DNA of 64,000 bases from Tritrichomonas musculus. Taxonomy: Eukaryota; Parabasalia; Tritrichomonadida; Tritrichomonadidae. Position numbers and translations under genes: made by a program. Every line of letters starts with the position of its first letter. The first letter of the stretch is position 1. This document shows positions 40,801-50,473 of this stretch, piece by piece. The stretch is from assembly GCA_039105265.1 (NCBI GenBank), contig JAPFFF010000019.1, positions 2,822,501 to 2,886,500 of the forward strand. Reading direction: 5' to 3'. The notes beneath the pieces were generated by a model. It did no database searches and was not told where the DNA came from. It was given only the letters and a program-made list of their open reading frames with translations.

Positions 40801-42887
40801 CAAACCTATCGCTAAGCAAGAATGCATCCTGTATCAAGTATGCACTCGCATATAAGGAATTCAATCCAAATGCCGAATACTCCATACAGAATCCCATTAA
40901 CAAATTCAAACCAAACCTCGATTGGTGGCGATTCAAATGCGAGAACTACTATAACCAGGATGTCAAATATAATCAATCTCATAAGGACAAACCCAGGAAC
41001 CTCGATAAATGTGTTTGTGAGGAGCAATTCGATAAGTTCATGGAGATGTACAACAATCCAGATACAGGCAAGTGCCATCTCTGTGGTGAGCACTTCACAT
41101 GGACCAATAAGCCCACTCTCGATAGAATCAATAATGATATCGGTCATGAACTCAGCAACTGTAAACTCGCTTGTGCGGAATGCAACAGACTTCGCAGCCG
41201 TGATGACCCCAATATAACCAAACTCCGAATTCAGCTGAAGAAGTACTGCAAGATGATGCATCTCCCAACGCTCATCAACGATGAACAGGAGTATTACAGC
41301 TTACGGAACAACATCACAGGTGGTCTATCCAATGTCATGCATCGAGTCAACATCAAGGGTCATACCAAAATAAACCGCTTTAGATACAACGCCGTTGATC
41401 ACAAGGTAATCTCATATGATACTCCACACACGATGACTCATATTGTTGGAGTCGATTTCAACAGCTTATACCCATCTGCATTCAGTTCAACCAAACATGA
41501 TGCCAATCCATATCACGGGGGAGTCATGTATATGCCAGGTTCCATGATGGAGCGATTCGAGGTGTACAAGGATGGTACCAAAAATATGAAGACCTACAAC
41601 TCATGCATGCATATCATCAACAGCCAGAAGCTCCGAAAGCATCCCAAATTCCTGTTCAAAGCGGAGGTCATGTTGAAATGCCCAATATCCAAAATCAACT
41701 ACTTCATCAATTTCCCACCTGTATTTCGCAATTTCGATATCACCAATGATGAGGCCACAATTGGTCCATATATGCACGACTACATGACTCACAACAAGCT
41801 CCCATCTGTTGACAAAACTGAACGGAAGCTGACCATGAGTGTTGATACAATGGGTACCTATCAGACATTCTCGAACTACTACCTCTGGTTCCTCCTCGAC
41901 CATGGACTTGTCATTGAGGATATCAAGAGTCTCACCACATACGAGGCTCATCGCGGATTCAACCCATTCGTTAGTGAGTTCATGAAACGCCGTCAGGATA
42001 TCATCTCTGGATCCGAGCATGGCAATGAGAAGTTCTACAAGATCAGCATGAATGGCTCATATGGGTACGATGGGATGAACACCGAGAAGTTCTCCAAAAT
42101 CAAGATATGCTCACGCGATAAGACCTTCCAGAATATCATCTACGACAACTATGTCAGTGGCACCAAATTGAGTGATGACAACTATCTACTCCAGATGAAC
42201 CCAAAGAGCTTCAAATGCACGACATGCCTTCAGGAATCATTCTGGACTCTAGATAATGCCAAATTCTGGTATCTCACATTCATATACGACTTCATGTACA
42301 AGTGCCTTGATGTGGAGCGATTCCATTTCATAGAGGGGGACACTGATAGTGCGTATTTTGCGGTTGCTGGTGATGACACCAAGGGGTCCGATCAAGAGTT
42401 CAAATACATCATCAAGAATAGGGCATTCTATGATGAGAACATATATAAGTTCATGCCGAATCCCAATATAAACACAATCGCTGATGAGAAGAAAATACTG
42501 GGTCTCTGCATTGAGAAGTATGGTGAGAATATGATAGCGTTGGCCCCCAAGTGCTACACCATATTCAATAGTGGAGCTGTGACCAAGGCACTCAAACTCA
42601 AGGGGGTCTCCCTCAAGAAGAACCATATCACAAGTGATGATTACAAGGACATCATCGACAATGGCGGTGTGAAGGTTGGCAAAAATATCAATCTGCAGAT
42701 GATGCGCAATCTCTCAGCACCTCCAGGTATGACTTGCAATAACAAAATCAGTGAGATGTCCATGAGCAAGATCACGGTAAACAAGAATGCTCTCACCGGG
42801 ACTCATACCAAAATGATTGTCCTCGAGAACCAATCCTGTGCACCATTCATCCACGGACTCACATCAGGGGACTACACTATGATTTGA
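37827..42887 (+). CDS. POLB: Protein-primed-type DNA polymerase B of element C (1686 aa)
   Basis: The longest PolB here. The N-terminus has an in-frame tandem duplication of 43 residues (38340-38468 and the following unit). LCWYRFLAACL lies near 503, HIMYI near 617 and a CPKCGSYAHYGHQ finger near 634-660. Exonuclease motifs are YDFETVEQ (711), FNSSRFDSN (808) and YNDNDVEMM (964). The HNH-like insert (CHLCGEHF, LDRINNDIGHELSNC, CAECN) spans about 1081-1140. Polymerase motifs A, B and C are DFNSLYPSAFSS (1207), KISMNGSYGYDG (1401) and EGDTDSAYF (1504). Two short inserts, near 40480 and 42720, are not in the relatives. It overlaps the end of the fibre gene by 11 bp. It appears open throughout. 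Confidence 0.92.
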   Translation: MSRITNKNFGAIPSGTVKSYIDIVNTEFGGNIPTDTKYISQLSKLVRFLNDNSFVARTGFDTNATLKATDVDTFFEQLRIERLLDDNGYTNRLDSNTDEPIDVLQLKLERARQIQHNIAVAEDALQEAIQLIRDNNTEYPPILPPPTTHKMPIPYVKQPSYIKRLNDKLDSDYFKHFDRGDYMVEDPIDVLQHMNTQDRFHQQLRSERLAAVDKDYFKHFDRGDYMVEDPIDVLQHMNTQNRFEQQLVDERKVRSYFNKYYPEYLDRAEIQDIFRDRTKVTKLAHIIDDNASIDGIPKDPENNEIFEYLSEFGHEFKSEHTDFLFVNTPEDYDKAVEAWQKYAKYADSDYSERTDIDTHEPIYIYYFNSISSLNTIYDGLQQVYEREVKPFKIYFQLSGVFETPSAENTNAFQYTAREINWNNYKSATPIVVRDEQSLDIVKYYIESVLHSYETSTSGTKLILVGTISFTVSRMVKVSGPIKDLPPEIRNSKFIITDNADDNLCWYRFLAACLDDHLVDPKYSCKTKHRTQAARKLLCEEHNIVYSTKPSQAAIDLLNNYPGTSIESMKASAEKHHLNVDIYEYLQDRKVYNLQDQWKYNSDNSFRKSALLYTQNRIIHIMYIRDAEKLTNIHICPKCGSYAHYGHQNMNRFKNHVKNCEQELHSGVFRKRFIPNREPLPYCPHILSNPVYEYCLAYGLEWKPNIYYITYDFETVEQPVDTSIGSSTTINSRLIPLSVSSCVKSQSGCTTRHFSLRDSSEFIIKWIEWLFEQSKQVYHDKVQYMKSFINQPVDNLKTIDRNLNVITVFGFNSSRFDSNLFKEYLNYSSEGTTLWSVEPNSIIGTASSLKQFILKSPKYDTKLRFIDAQSFVAGGTLRQFGEDFGSSMACGVDFGGVENSSKGVFPYEAINTENYNEVLSKAEPFEYEAFYSYLNQKNPLTPDDYKLYLEDAKNYKTRWDYLLAYNDNDVEMMIKPIDNLIALNAQYNVDLISNLSLSKNASCIKYALAYKEFNPNAEYSIQNPINKFKPNLDWWRFKCENYYNQDVKYNQSHKDKPRNLDKCVCEEQFDKFMEMYNNPDTGKCHLCGEHFTWTNKPTLDRINNDIGHELSNCKLACAECNRLRSRDDPNITKLRIQLKKYCKMMHLPTLINDEQEYYSLRNNITGGLSNVMHRVNIKGHTKINRFRYNAVDHKVISYDTPHTMTHIVGVDFNSLYPSAFSSTKHDANPYHGGVMYMPGSMMERFEVYKDGTKNMKTYNSCMHIINSQKLRKHPKFLFKAEVMLKCPISKINYFINFPPVFRNFDITNDEATIGPYMHDYMTHNKLPSVDKTERKLTMSVDTMGTYQTFSNYYLWFLLDHGLVIEDIKSLTTYEAHRGFNPFVSEFMKRRQDIISGSEHGNEKFYKISMNGSYGYDGMNTEKFSKIKICSRDKTFQNIIYDNYVSGTKLSDDNYLLQMNPKSFKCTTCLQESFWTLDNAKFWYLTFIYDFMYKCLDVERFHFIEGDTDSAYFAVAGDDTKGSDQEFKYIIKNRAFYDENIYKFMPNPNINTIADEKKILGLCIEKYGENMIALAPKCYTIFNSGAVTKALKLKGVSLKKNHITSDDYKDIIDNGGVKVGKNINLQMMRNLSAPPGMTCNNKISEMSMSKITVNKNALTGTHTKMIVLENQSCAPFIHGLTSGDYTMI
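38340..38597 (+). repeat. 129-bp tandem duplication inside PolB of C
   Basis: Units begin at 38340 and 38469 with GATTACTTCAAGCATTTCG. The first 80 bases or more are almost identical; the remainder has drifted. The spacing is 43 codons. Confidence 0.85.
40480..40492 (+). repeat. Mini-hairpin CAAGC-ATG-GCTTG inside PolB of C
   Basis: A five-base stem with a three-base loop, flanked by GGCT and CGG as in the top strand of the 31443-31477 repeat. It lies in a segment not shared by the other PolB proteins. Confidence 0.5.
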
Positions 42888-45308
42888 ATACGGCTAATGT
42901 GGATCCGTTGATGATACCAGTTATGATGCCCACGGTCATACGATTTATTTTTGAGGTTATTGCGGTCTCACCAGTGAGTATCTTCAGTTTATTATCAGCG
43001 TTATCGATGAATACCTCATCCCCAATGGAATAGCATGAGGAGTCCTCGACCTTAACCATGTAATCCCCATGAGTGGCGAATGTGATACAACCATTGGCTT
43101 CATCGATTCTCACGCATATACCAACATACTCCTTCCAGGTACCAGTGGTCTTCACACTACATATGCAATCAGTGGTGTCAGCTTCAGTGCTAGGGACCCA
43201 TTTCGAGTCCTCACGATGATATACCTTACCGGTCATATATACAGGAGCTCCAATGACGAAATCGGTGATGGTGTTAACCGATGACTCGATTGGGGAGTAG
43301 TGGGTGATGGTTGTGTTGGATTGTGCACCGTAAATAGCAGCCTTGAATGTTGCTAAATACCCTCGGGACATGATTTGTCTTGAATATAGTTGTCTAGCAT
43401 CTAATAATTCCTGAGTAACTGTCCAGGAATATCCACCTATTGGGAAATTATATGTCAGGGGTCTTCCTGATGCTATATCAACAGTGTCTTCATAATAGAA
43501 TGGGAATTTGAAATTGTCGAAATACACAGTCCTCTGATGTAATACTATTACTATGTTATGGGGATTTCCATCTGTATCACGGAATAACACCCTTATTTCC
43601 AAACATAGCGCATAATCACCTACTATATATTCCAGTTTAATCACATTACCTTCAAGTTTTAGATAATGAATTGATATTTCACCGCCCTCTGTAATCGGTC
43701 CGCAATCAATGGCACACCTTTTTATTAGCTGCTCATCTGTAACAGCATTCGACTTCAATGCATACTTCTCATCAGCCTGGGTACTGGTATAATATGGTGT
43801 CAAGTCAACTGGTGCTGGGATATCTGTTGTGAGTGCATACTTGGTCATATCTGGTAAGTCCTGGGTTTTTGCATAGGCATGACCGTCTACATCACATGCA
43901 TTCATAACACAAACTTTTGATCGAGTAATCTCCAATGCAGTTATTTCATTGTATTTGATGGTCGCTGTATCACTGTTTGCATCAATATCGAAATCTAACC
44001 ATCGCTCCTTCGAGCTATCCAGTTGATTGCCAATGCTAAATATTCTGGTATTGCGAGAATGATTTGGTTTCATGACCATGAGAGGTGCATCACTACATGT
44101 CTGATTGGCTCCACCCAATGTCAGGATGTTGTTTGGGTCTTTGATATAAACCTCTCCACTGATATCAGTGAAATACTCTTTTGGTATATCTGTTGTGAGT
44201 GCATACTTGGTCATATCTGGCAAGTCCTGGGTCTTCGCGTATGGTTCCAAAGCTGTACTCAGTGTAGATCCATTAACCAAATCAGTGGGTATCTCTGGGA
44301 TATCTGTTGTGAGTGCATACTTGGTCATATCTGGCAAGTCCTGGGTCTTCGCATACTTGGTCATATCTGGCAAGTCCTGGGTCTTCGCGTATGGTTCCAA
44401 CGCAGTACTCAGTGTAGATCCATTAACCAGTTGGTATCTCTGGGATATCTGTTGTGAGTGCATACTTGGTCATATCTGGCAAGTCCTGGGTCTTCGCGTA
44501 TGGTTCCAACGCAGTACTCAGTGTAGATCCATTAACCAAATCAGTGGGTATCTGGGATATCCGTTTTGAGAGCATATCGTTCGGCCCAAACATCCAATGA
44601 TTTAGTTATTGCCACGGATGATAATATATATGATGCTTGTGCTGATAGTGGTGTATCATCATTCATCAATTTCTGTTGAACTTCTTCTGTTGGTTCTTCA
44701 TTCGGATTCAATTGCAACTCACTATTTTTGAGAACTGTGGGTATCTCAGGGAGGTCCTGGGTCTTCACGTACTCACTTAAGTTCGCAAGCTTCGCATACT
44801 CGGACATATCTGGTAAGTCCTGGGTCTTAGCGTACTCACTTAAGTTCGCAAGCTTCGCATATGGTTCCAAAGCAGTACTCAATGAATCACTCGTAACGAT
44901 GTTCTCAGGGACCTCAGGTATTTCAGTAGATAGTGCACAGTTTTTGACGATGTAATCACGTAATTCCCCAATGGCATTCTCCACATCTGCACTACTGGCA
45001 TACGATTGCAAGTCCTTAGATAGCGCATACTTCAGCATCTCCGTATTGAAATCCTCGGTTTTCACATAGTCGAATAGCTGGGTTTGCAAAGCATATGACT
45101 CAAGGTCCTTGGCTAATGCATATTTTTCGAGATGCTCACCAACTGTACTCGTAATGAGTTCCTTGATTTGCTCCTGGTTGGGACCAGTTATATTCGAGCC
45201 ATTGGACCCATTATGGCACATACATGCATACCTTTTGATGTATTCAATCAGTAACTCGTCGATAGTGGCCGCTTTTATTGAAAATCCACTCTGTTCTATA
45301 CTGAACAT
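42877..45308 (-). pseudogene. Fibre gene of element C, broken
   Basis: The fibre starts MFSIEQSGFSIKAATIDELL, has a CMCHNGSNGSN patch, then many YAKTQDLPDM, YALTTDIP and LSTALEPYAK repeats, a middle beta-rich module, and the conserved C-terminal domain HYSPIESSVNT to LAVFKS. The gene no longer reads as one frame. Near-identical repeat units of about 108 bp occur in a cluster. The former product would be the capsid spike. The start is 149 bp from the divergent gene 45458. Confidence 0.8.
43800..44560. repeat. Cluster of ~108-bp repeats in the fibre gene of C
   Basis: Units contain GCATACTTGGTCATATCTGG, then AAGTCCTGGGTCTTCGC, and AGTGTAGATCCATTAACCA. Near-identical copies start around 44189, 44297 and 44450, with partial ones near 43830 and 44350. 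They encode the shaft repeat and invite unequal exchange. Confidence 0.8.
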
Positions 45309-45457
45309 TTCCTATACAATAAAGGTGTGATTACCGGTATACCCATCGGACCCCCTTTCGAGGAGGTGGATGGTGAATCAGAATCCCAAGCTGATGTCCA
45401 AAGAGATGCCAATTGCGAGTATGCAAATAATGACATTTTTTTACACCTAAAGTACTC

Positions 45458-47020
45458 ATGAGCTATAAATCTCCGAAGCATCCAAATACTAAAAAGCAAC
45501 CACCACCACCAGCAGCAGCACCACCAGCAGAGGTTAGCGATGATGATGATGATGATGGTAATGTCCAAGCACCGGGTACTGATGATAACAACAACAATAG
45601 ACTAACACGATATGAATATATTAGGACACCTGTCAAACACGTTAGTAAACCTAATCTAAAATTCACCCAACAAATACAAAAATCGCCATTCAAACCAATA
45701 TCCAGATTCAATGAAGATAATGTATATGACTATGTTATGCAAGAGGTTGAACCACCAAGTGCTACCGTAGGTAGACGCAATGGCAAAGACTATAAGAATG
45801 TCAAAGGTCATTTAGGCCAATTCGGCAATCTCTCACTCACAGGCGATTCAACAGATTTCAAGAAGAACTTCCTAGATATGATTATAAACGGCAATTACCG
45901 GGTTAAGTACATTCCATCAGCTGCAGCACGTGATACCGCAAAGGAGTATTGTATGAACCACCTCGATGAAACTGGAGTTCCCAAGTACAGATTATTACCA
46001 ACCAATTCCAACGACCCATTAGGAAATCGTATTACAGACCTCAATGGTGACAAGGTTGATGATATCGTATTGGTTGACAAACGCGGCATTCCAGCTATTG
46101 TCAACGGATACAAATTAGTTCATGCATCACCCTATAAGAAGGCCTGGAAAACCATTTGTGATACAAAGGCTAAGCGTCAAGCCAAGCCATTCAATGTATG
46201 GCTCAAGGAGCAATTCGATAAGGATATTACCAAGGTCGATTGGGAGCGTGGTGAATATAAATTGACTAAATCCGTGGCATTGACTGCTCTAGAAAAGGCA
46301 TATGGTGAATCCGGTATTGGAAAGGCACGTATGAGCAAGCGCTTATCACCTAACAGCTATTGGGCATCCCTGTTCTCGCATATATGGAATGTATTCTGGG
46401 GCCAGGATAAACTTCAAGATTGGCTCGAACTCAAGAAGTTGACCAATTTCCTAGCCGTATGCAACGCCATATATATTTACTACTTCGACCTCCCTGCGAA
46501 AAGTACTATAGAGCAAAGGCATAATGACAAGTCATTCAACTACCCAAGCTGGTCCAATTGGAAGAGCACTCATAAGTCGGAGTATATGCAGATGGTTGGT
46601 CCCATGTTCGACCAATGGATTAAACTCATTGACCAAGTAGCTGACCGCAAGACTGGTGCTCTAAAGGATGCGGAAATACCTGATGAAATTCTCGAAATGC
46701 TAGAACAGATTGAACAAATAGTATTCCTATGGGGATTTAATACCACTTTCGATGAGGGAACCGTACCTCAAACTGATGAGCAAGGCAAGCGAACACCTGC
46801 AGCATTTGAAAATCTACTTATATACGTAAATACCAGTTCTCCAATCGCGGTGAAGGAAGTTCGTGATTCATTTATTGACAACATCAACCAGTTGATTGAC
46901 TATGAATTCTATGGAGCGAAAAGCGGATACCTTGAGATGAAAGCCAAAAATAAGGAGGCTAGGAATGCTAGGAAAGCGAGTGCAAGTCGATTTGAAATCG
47001 TATATGGTGGTCAACAATAG
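45458..47020 (+). CDS. Large conserved Polinton protein with DLNGD motif (520 aa)
   Basis: This shorter relative of 653-3160 and 28738-31347 has only about 130 residues of low-complexity N-terminus (Pro/Ala run, Asp run, Asn run). The shared block begins MIINGNYRVKYIPSA near 141 and DLNGDKVDDIVLVDKRG near 194, then NGYKLVHASPYKKAW, SPNSYWASLFSHIWN and a helical C-terminus. It is the minimal form and so shows which part matters. It diverges from the fibre gene, as in A and B. The start has CATGAGC after a T-run. Function unknown; a virion part is likely. Confidence 0.75.
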   Translation: MSYKSPKHPNTKKQPPPPAAAPPAEVSDDDDDDGNVQAPGTDDNNNNRLTRYEYIRTPVKHVSKPNLKFTQQIQKSPFKPISRFNEDNVYDYVMQEVEPPSATVGRRNGKDYKNVKGHLGQFGNLSLTGDSTDFKKNFLDMIINGNYRVKYIPSAAARDTAKEYCMNHLDETGVPKYRLLPTNSNDPLGNRITDLNGDKVDDIVLVDKRGIPAIVNGYKLVHASPYKKAWKTICDTKAKRQAKPFNVWLKEQFDKDITKVDWERGEYKLTKSVALTALEKAYGESGIGKARMSKRLSPNSYWASLFSHIWNVFWGQDKLQDWLELKKLTNFLAVCNAIYIYYFDLPAKSTIEQRHNDKSFNYPSWSNWKSTHKSEYMQMVGPMFDQWIKLIDQVADRKTGALKDAEIPDEILEMLEQIEQIVFLWGFNTTFDEGTVPQTDEQGKRTPAAFENLLIYVNTSSPIAVKEVRDSFIDNINQLIDYEFYGAKSGYLEMKAKNKEARNARKASASRFEIVYGGQQ

Positions 47021-47027
47021 GTATATA

Positions 47028-48524
47028 CTATTGCTTGAATCGGTCAAAGAAATTCTCACGCTTTTGGCTGGGTTTGGATATTATTTTTGCATTGCGTTTA
47101 TGCCTACGAGGTGGTTGGGGTTCACTTGTGGTCGGTAATGGAGTTGCCTCTGGATCCCCCTCTTCCTCATATTGCGAACTCAGTTCCTGCTCACTATATT
47201 CATCACTGCGCTCAGGCGGCATTTCATACTCAAATGTGGTGTCCATGGTATTACCCTTGAATTGGGGTGTGAATTTCTCCCGATATGGTTTAAATGATTT
47301 ACCGAATTTCACCGAACTGGAATGCTTTGTAGATGATACCCTAGATGATACCCTAGATGAACGCTTAGGTGTTCTAGTATTGGAGTTGTCTTGAGATTCA
47401 TATGAGTACTGTTCCTGATCCCGAGTTCTATCTCTAAGCCCTCTCTGTGAATCTACTTCATCCCCGGAGGGACTGAGAGCTGTCGCATCATCACTGGAAT
47501 ACTCATCCCCAGAGATGTTGAGAGGTTGTGCCGGATGTCCCTGTGATTGCTGTTGCGAATGTTTCAGCTTACGTCGTATATCAGTCATTGCGCGTTTCCC
47601 AACTCGATATTCTTGTAATGAACCATTTGTTTTTCGAGCAACAACGGATGTCGTCCCTGGTCTCCTATCGGTGGACATATATACCCCATTTGGACTGACC
47701 TTTGGCTGATTTCGCACCTCATTATCCCTATATTCAGCTTCACGTGGGTCATATGGATTTTGCTCATGATCGCTACTCTCACTAGCTTCATCACTCCTAT
47801 CACTCCTAACCTCATCCCAAAAAGGGCATCATCCCTTGAGAGCTGTCGCATCATCACTGCTGTACTCATTGGATATAAGCTTTTTCCGAGGGTGATATGT
47901 TGTGTGCTTGTGATACCAATCCTTAGTCCTCCGCTTGAATGGGGAAGTCTCATCATTGACCATAATCCTTTTACGAGGTGGGGTTCTACCAAAAACCGCA
48001 TCACTTGTGAATGAAAATTGTATGGGTTTTGGACCCCTATCGGGCTGAGCTGTCTGATTCACCTGGAATAGCGGAAGTTGTTCAAAGCAATATATGGCTG
48101 GTAACAGTAATGGGTTTGAATAAACCGATATCTCGAACCCTATAGGGTGATCCCCAGGTGATTTAGTTGTGTTTGCAAGGACTGTATCCTTGAAATATTT
48201 CCTGGGGTAGGCTATATATGAATTTGCTCTGAGCCTATTATTGGGTCCCTGAACCAGGATCATGCAATAATCATTCACCGATGCCACGAATTTGGATCTC
48301 CAGATGTATGTAGGGACCTCTTCATACGAATTCATTGTGAATGTGGCTCCGACCTTATCAATCGTATAGTCATGAACGACTGGTGGTGGAACTAAGTCAC
48401 GTGGGAAATATAGTTTGGTAACCTTATCAACATCGAGGTACACAGCTGATAAGTATTTTGAGTATGGCAATTCGCGATATTGACCTGGTTTCAACGTATA
48501 AACATCAAGGTATTCATCCTGCAT
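47028..48524 (-). pseudogene. Beta-rich/Ser-rich gene of element C, broken
   Basis: Counterpart in place of 31380-32375. The start region (DEYLDVYTLKPGQYRELPYS, AVYLDVDKVTKLYFPRDL) is beta-rich, and later parts are Ser/Asp/Arg-rich (EYSSDDATAL, RVSSRVSSTKHSSS). The span is no longer one open gene. The EYSSDDATAL segment occurs more than once. Possible minor capsid protein with a disordered basic tail; that is inference from place and composition. Confidence 0.6.
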
Positions 48525-48562
48525 TTACCCAAAAATAAACTCCTATATGGGCCATACGGTGG

Positions 48563-48895
48563 TCAATAGATTAGCAAGCACGATAGCACGAATGCATCGG
48601 GTTTTATCTCATTACCATACAGGTCTGTGAACCATATTTTGAAATCCCGCTTGGTCCTGTTGAGCATCTCATACTTGCGATACTTGGTTTGCCGTCGGTT
48701 GGCTAGCATTATGAAGTGGTCACAGTATGGGTCGAATTCGACAATATCCGAGTGTACCATCAAATCGCCGATGATGGTCTTATTCACGATAGCTCCCACA
48801 TACTGCACTACGATGTACTTCTTATTGCGACTATATATGAAGTCCTCAGGTAGCTTAAACTCGGTGGTCTGTGTATGGAAATAGCGCTTTGGCAT
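48563..48895 (-). CDS. Conserved small beta-rich protein before integrase (110 aa)
   Basis: Relative of 32433-32825, conserved throughout: KRYFHTQTTEFKLPEDF, SRNKKYIVVQYVGAIV, GDLMVHSDIVEFD, FIMLANRRQTKYRKYE, FKIWFTDLYGN and CLLIY. The start fits with AATAAATG. The integrase gene ends 3 bp before it on the same strand. The high conservation between otherwise diverged elements suggests a structural protein under tight constraint. Confidence 0.7.
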   Translation of the reverse strand: MPKRYFHTQTTEFKLPEDFIYSRNKKYIVVQYVGAIVNKTIIGDLMVHSDIVEFDPYCDHFIMLANRRQTKYRKYEMLNRTKRDFKIWFTDLYGNEIKPDAFVLSCLLIY

Positions 48896-48898
48896 TTA

Positions 48899-50146
48899 TT
48901 AGACAGCAAAGTACTGCTTATAGGCTTCACCTAGTGATCCATAATCTAGTGCCACGAGTCGGGTGTACATGATGGGGACAGTTATGGTAGCTCGCTCATC
49001 ATCAGTCATAGGCTTTCGACCAGTTTTGGTTTTGGTACCATTAGTGTCATCCCTGGTATACGGTACATAGAACGCAGTTCCTGCTTGCTTATCATCATTC
49101 AACTGGAATCTACGATATGGGTTCAGCAGTTTGCATTCGACATTCCCATTATGGTATCTAATGAATTCGGCAATCTCATTGAACACACGCCTCTGCTTCT
49201 CATGCTTCTTCACAGTTTTGGATGTATCGTAATGGACCAATATGATATTGCCCTTGCGATAGCTCAGTAGACCATCCATTTGCATACTATTTTTGACTCG
49301 CCGTAGCTTCCGTTGGCAATCCCTGATGTATCTCCATTCCAAGTCAGGGTTGTGCTGCATTTGATTGGGTGTGTAGTATATCCACTTGGGCTCCCTTGCT
49401 AGATACGGGTCGTATGGGATTCCATCATCTCGGTAATTGGGATTGGGCATTCGTAGAGACCGATGTGGGGTGTTGTTATAGAAGTGGACCATCTGTTGCA
49501 TCAGGAATGGGTCTCCAATCCTACGATTATCTAGACCGAATGCATTGCGGAGTGTCCTGATGGTTGCATCAACGATTTTGTGAGCGTTGTTGTGTTTGGA
49601 TTTATCGACAATCACTGCATTACGGTCAATCAACACGTTTTTGGTACCTGCATATGCATTTTTGTCTGGACTTCCGTAGGGGATTATATCAAGCACTTTG
49701 AGTAGGTTATTCTCACCGTCGCATTTGATGGTATTGAATTTGAAGTCATCATATTTCTCGAGAATGATCTTGGCATATGCAGCCTTGATGGTATCAGCTA
49801 GTCTGTCCTTAAGAGGTTCCACGATTAGGTACCGCGTGTTGACATTCACCATGATGAGGTAAATGGTTTCATGGGATACCACGGACTCGGTTCCATTAGC
49901 CCTTGTAGCGTACTTCACAAACATCAAATCGACTTCCCAGCATCCGGGTTCCAATGAGAAATCGGGTTTTGAATAGGAATTGCATGATTTCAATTTGAAG
50001 TCCTTCACGAATGGCTCATGATGAGATTCTGGGTTGACGATGAACTGCGATGGGTCCAGTTTCGATATCTTGGATTTGAATGGGTACTTGAGCAGCGAAT
50101 TGTACTCCTTATCGAATAGCTTGAACGATTTCCTGTTGTCAGACAT
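48899..50146 (-). CDS. INT: Retroviral-type integrase of element C (415 aa)
   Basis: Core motifs are CWEVDLMF with Asp near 73, IKCDGENN with Asp near 143, and HKIVDATIRTLRNAFG with Asp near 193, then YNNTPHRSLR. The N-terminus (FDKEYNSLLKYPFKSK) matches B and the partial copy at 63719. The C-terminal barrel has GNIILVHYDTSK and RRVFNEIAEFIRYHNGNVEC. Role: insertion of the element with a 6-bp stagger, matching the CACCTA duplications. The third acidic position is Asp in B as well, so this seems a family trait. Looks whole. Confidence 0.9.
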   Translation of the reverse strand: MSDNRKSFKLFDKEYNSLLKYPFKSKISKLDPSQFIVNPESHHEPFVKDFKLKSCNSYSKPDFSLEPGCWEVDLMFVKYATRANGTESVVSHETIYLIMVNVNTRYLIVEPLKDRLADTIKAAYAKIILEKYDDFKFNTIKCDGENNLLKVLDIIPYGSPDKNAYAGTKNVLIDRNAVIVDKSKHNNAHKIVDATIRTLRNAFGLDNRRIGDPFLMQQMVHFYNNTPHRSLRMPNPNYRDDGIPYDPYLAREPKWIYYTPNQMQHNPDLEWRYIRDCQRKLRRVKNSMQMDGLLSYRKGNIILVHYDTSKTVKKHEKQRRVFNEIAEFIRYHNGNVECKLLNPYRRFQLNDDKQAGTAFYVPYTRDDTNGTKTKTGRKPMTDDERATITVPIMYTRLVALDYGSLGEAYKQYFAV

Positions 50147-50204
50147 TTAATGGGCAAAAATAGTGGTTCCAATAGGTCTATGGGATTCCCGGTTGACACC
50201 ATAT

Positions 50205-50438
50205 TTAGTGGTTATCGCTTGATAATTCAGCGAGCTCATTCTCGAGTTTGGCGACCTTCTCCTTCAGACTATTGATGTCCTCAATCAGTGATTCACGAAC
50301 GGCTAGTCCATTGCTACCCAGCATACCCCCTTTGATGTTATTGAGGTGGCCCTTATACATATAGCACTTCTCCTTGAGATCATGCTTGATGCGCTTCAGC
50401 TCTGGAATCTCCTTCTTGTATTCACCCAATTCAGTCAT
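50205..50438 (-). CDS. Conserved coiled-coil protein (77 aa)
   Basis: Nearly all helix: MTELGEYKKEIPELKRIKHD, a KEKCYMYKGHLNNIKGGML stretch, SNGLAVRESLIEDI, and a C-terminal heptad coiled coil. It is clearly related to 59076-59306 in B. In C it is transcribed away from capsid, in B toward the ATPase, because the surrounding block is inverted. Function unknown. Confidence 0.65.
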   Translation of the reverse strand: MTELGEYKKEIPELKRIKHDLKEKCYMYKGHLNNIKGGMLGSNGLAVRESLIEDINSLKEKVAKLENELAELSSDNH

Positions 50439-50473
50439 TTAGATGCGCAAAAAAAGTGTTTTTTCAGGATTAA

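Noticed and set aside
43800-44560. Regular repeats that could be taken for an array
   Set aside because: They encode the fibre shaft motif and have no unique spacers, so they are protein repeats.
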